DNA of 64,000 nt from an uncultured Porphyromonadaceae bacterium (GTDB lineage: Bacteria; Bacteroidota; Bacteroidia; Bacteroidales; Porphyromonadaceae), in contig CAMYAB010000001.1 of the NCBI GenBank assembly GCA_947253625.1, positions 186,001 through 250,000 of the forward strand, written 5' to 3'. Position numbers and translations under genes: made by a program. The notes beneath the pieces were generated by a model. It was not told where the DNA came from. It did not search any database and worked only from the letters and a program-made list of their open reading frames with translations. Shown here in pieces: positions 62,858-64,000 of this stretch (position 1 is its first letter; each line of letters opens with the position of its first letter).

Positions 62858-63784
62858 ATGGCCCAGTACTATACACTTGGTGCGTCCCTACCCACACTCA
62901 AAATAGACGATCACAAAGGTACTGAATACACTGCCTCAACTTTCGTGAGTGAAGTACTGAGGCAAACGACAAGAGAGGATGCCAGACAGATAAATCTACT
63001 CTTGTTACCTCACGACAATGCGGTACTTCTTGCGGCACTAGGCGGGAAGGAGGCCTATCGTGTTGACGAACCTTTGGCGATTGGTAAGGACAAGATATTG
63101 GCATTGGTAAAACTATTGCGAGAAAAAGAACTAGATACCCCTAACCCATTTGAAGGGCAAGAGGGTATCAGGAAGAGCGATTTCCCGGCATACATGATTG
63201 ATTTCGCTCACGAATACCTAATGGATCAGGCCACAGATCACCCCTCCGATTTTTTCTATGAAGACCTGCTCCAATACATGTACTACCGTCACGTACAAAA
63301 AGTGGGCAATGATTTTCTTAGAGTGTGGACAACTCTGGATAGGAATATCACGTTGATTCTTGCAGCTATTACCGCGAAACGCTTTGACCTAGATGCAAAA
63401 AAAATGATCATAGGAGAGAGCGAGCTTGTCAAGCTACTTCGGTCGGGGAGCTGGGGGGATGTCAGCTATCTAGAGGAGGGGGATGTGGTCAAATCCATCA
63501 GTCAGATCAGTGAGGAGCAGGATCTTTCTCTCAAGGAGCGTAAGATTGATCTCTTCAAGTGGACTTTTCTGGATAGCCTTACATTTGCAGACTCTTTCTC
63601 TATCAACGCAATGATGGCCTACTACCTTAAGCTACGGATACTGCACAGATGGAGCCAACTAGACAAGGAACAAGGTGAAAAGACGTTTCGCTCAATTATA
63701 GAAGAGCTAAACAAGGAGGGGAAAAATGACCTGGAGGCCTTCAAAGAGATGACAAAAAGCAAAAAGAGCAGGTTTAGGAAATAA
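62858..63784 (+). CDS. DUF2764 protein associated with V-type ATPase operons
   Basis: This 308-residue protein matches DUF2764, found beside V-type ATPase genes in Bacteroidetes and some other anaerobes. Landmarks are YYTLGASLPTL at the start, FFYEDLLQYMYYRHVQKVGNDFLRVW, quoted as FFYEDLLQYMYYRHV, and ITAKRFDLDAKKM. The helix-rich layout and position suggest relation to subunit C, which is otherwise not seen here, but that is inference. The ATG at 62858 is preferred over one at 62813 inside subunit E. 30 bases before subunit A. Confidence 0.85.
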   Translation: MAQYYTLGASLPTLKIDDHKGTEYTASTFVSEVLRQTTREDARQINLLLLPHDNAVLLAALGGKEAYRVDEPLAIGKDKILALVKLLREKELDTPNPFEGQEGIRKSDFPAYMIDFAHEYLMDQATDHPSDFFYEDLLQYMYYRHVQKVGNDFLRVWTTLDRNITLILAAITAKRFDLDAKKMIIGESELVKLLRSGSWGDVSYLEEGDVVKSISQISEEQDLSLKERKIDLFKWTFLDSLTFADSFSINAMMAYYLKLRILHRWSQLDKEQGEKTFRSIIEELNKEGKNDLEAFKEMTKSKKSRFRK

Positions 63785-63814
63785 GCAAGACAGATAAGAC
63801 AACACATATACATA

Positions 63815-64000
63815 ATGAAAACAACGGGAAAAGTAGTAGGTGTCGTATCAAACCTCGTCACTATCGAGGTCGATGGCCCGGTAGCACAAAATGAAATATG
63901 CTACGTTGCTGTGCAAGGCAAGAGTTTGATGGCCGAGGTAATCAAAGTAGATGGTAAATACGCCAACGCTCAAGTCTTTGAGAGCACTCGCGGTATGAAA
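63815..64000 (+). CDS. V-type ATP synthase subunit A (N-terminal 62 codons; cut by window edge)
   Basis: The catalytic A subunit begins here with MKTTGKVVGVVSNLVTIEVD, typical of the N-terminal beta barrel (family: G-x-V-x-x-V-S-G-x-x-V). It continues to the window end in frame. The ATP-binding P-loop lies beyond it. It follows the DUF2764 gene by 30 bases. Confidence 0.9.
   Translation, partial: MKTTGKVVGVVSNLVTIEVDGPVAQNEICYVAVQGKSLMAEVIKVDGKYANAQVFESTRGMK

Noticed and set aside
1..64000. Prophage, integrative element or defence island.
   Set aside because: No integrase, transposase, structural phage gene, restriction enzyme or cas gene was found. The only mobile-looking features are the small repeats and the single CRISPR-like repeat.

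Overview
This window looks like the chromosome of a Bacteroidales bacterium, most probably a Porphyromonas or a close relative. The evidence is lineage-typical gene content: FtsH beside RsfS, ssb beside gldE, an HU-like/SPOR protein, DUF5686, DUF3078, DUF4105 and DUF4494 proteins, a long-form IspG, a 1111-residue SecA, and a V-type ATPase with its DUF2764 companion. Promoter-like TAnnTTTG boxes, the Bacteroidetes -7 element, recur upstream of genes, and Shine-Dalgarno sequences are largely absent. Nearly all genes are housekeeping genes. I see no integrase, transposase, phage module, rRNA or cas gene.

Layout. 1-4.9 kb: ftsH (cut by the window edge), rsfS and rlmD on the minus strand, then a 21-bp-period repeat element and ssb. 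4.9-8.3 kb: gldE overlapping a phosphopantetheinyl transferase gene, an epimerase-like dehydrogenase and rplS. 8.3-10.9 kb is the most accessory-looking part: an unknown lipoprotein, one isolated type I-C-like CRISPR repeat, a lone methyltransferase and a second copy of the repeat element. 10.9-17.8 kb: an HU-like/SPOR protein, a MerR regulator, rnz, hflX, a large DUF5686 outer-membrane protein and rpsU. 18.2-24.6 kb: a tightly packed run from a PASTA protein through rluD, ddl, an acyltransferase, a nicotinamidase-like gene, DUF4494 and yggS to an OmpA-like lipoprotein. 25-31.2 kb: gnd-zwf-pgl diverging from an NfnA/NfnB-like pair, together a locus for making and balancing NADPH. 31.3-34.4 kb: a thioredoxin-fold lipoprotein, an MFSD1-like transporter and tRNA-Pro(CGG). 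34.4-41.1 kb, minus strand: leuS-yitT-rdgB-xseA-xseB, then an Lrp-type regulator. 41.4-48.2 kb: a cysteine-less thioredoxin-like protein, ispG, tdk, ansA, a metallo-beta-lactamase-fold hydrolase and an AraC regulator. 48.7-57.7 kb: DUF3078, an rRNA m5C methyltransferase, DUF4105, a degenerate alkaline-phosphatase-fold protein and secA. 57.8-64 kb: yicC, a fused gmk-nadD gene, frr, rsgA and the start of the V-ATPase operon.

The least ordinary features are these. Short tandem arrays with 21- or 22-bp periods occur in at least three sequence families at five intergenic loci. A solitary CRISPR repeat has no array and no cas genes. Guanylate kinase and NadD are fused in one reading frame. A PafA-like protein appears to have lost its nucleophile and several metal ligands. 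No complete new defence or mobile system is visible. The modular repeat arrays are the best candidate for something poorly described.
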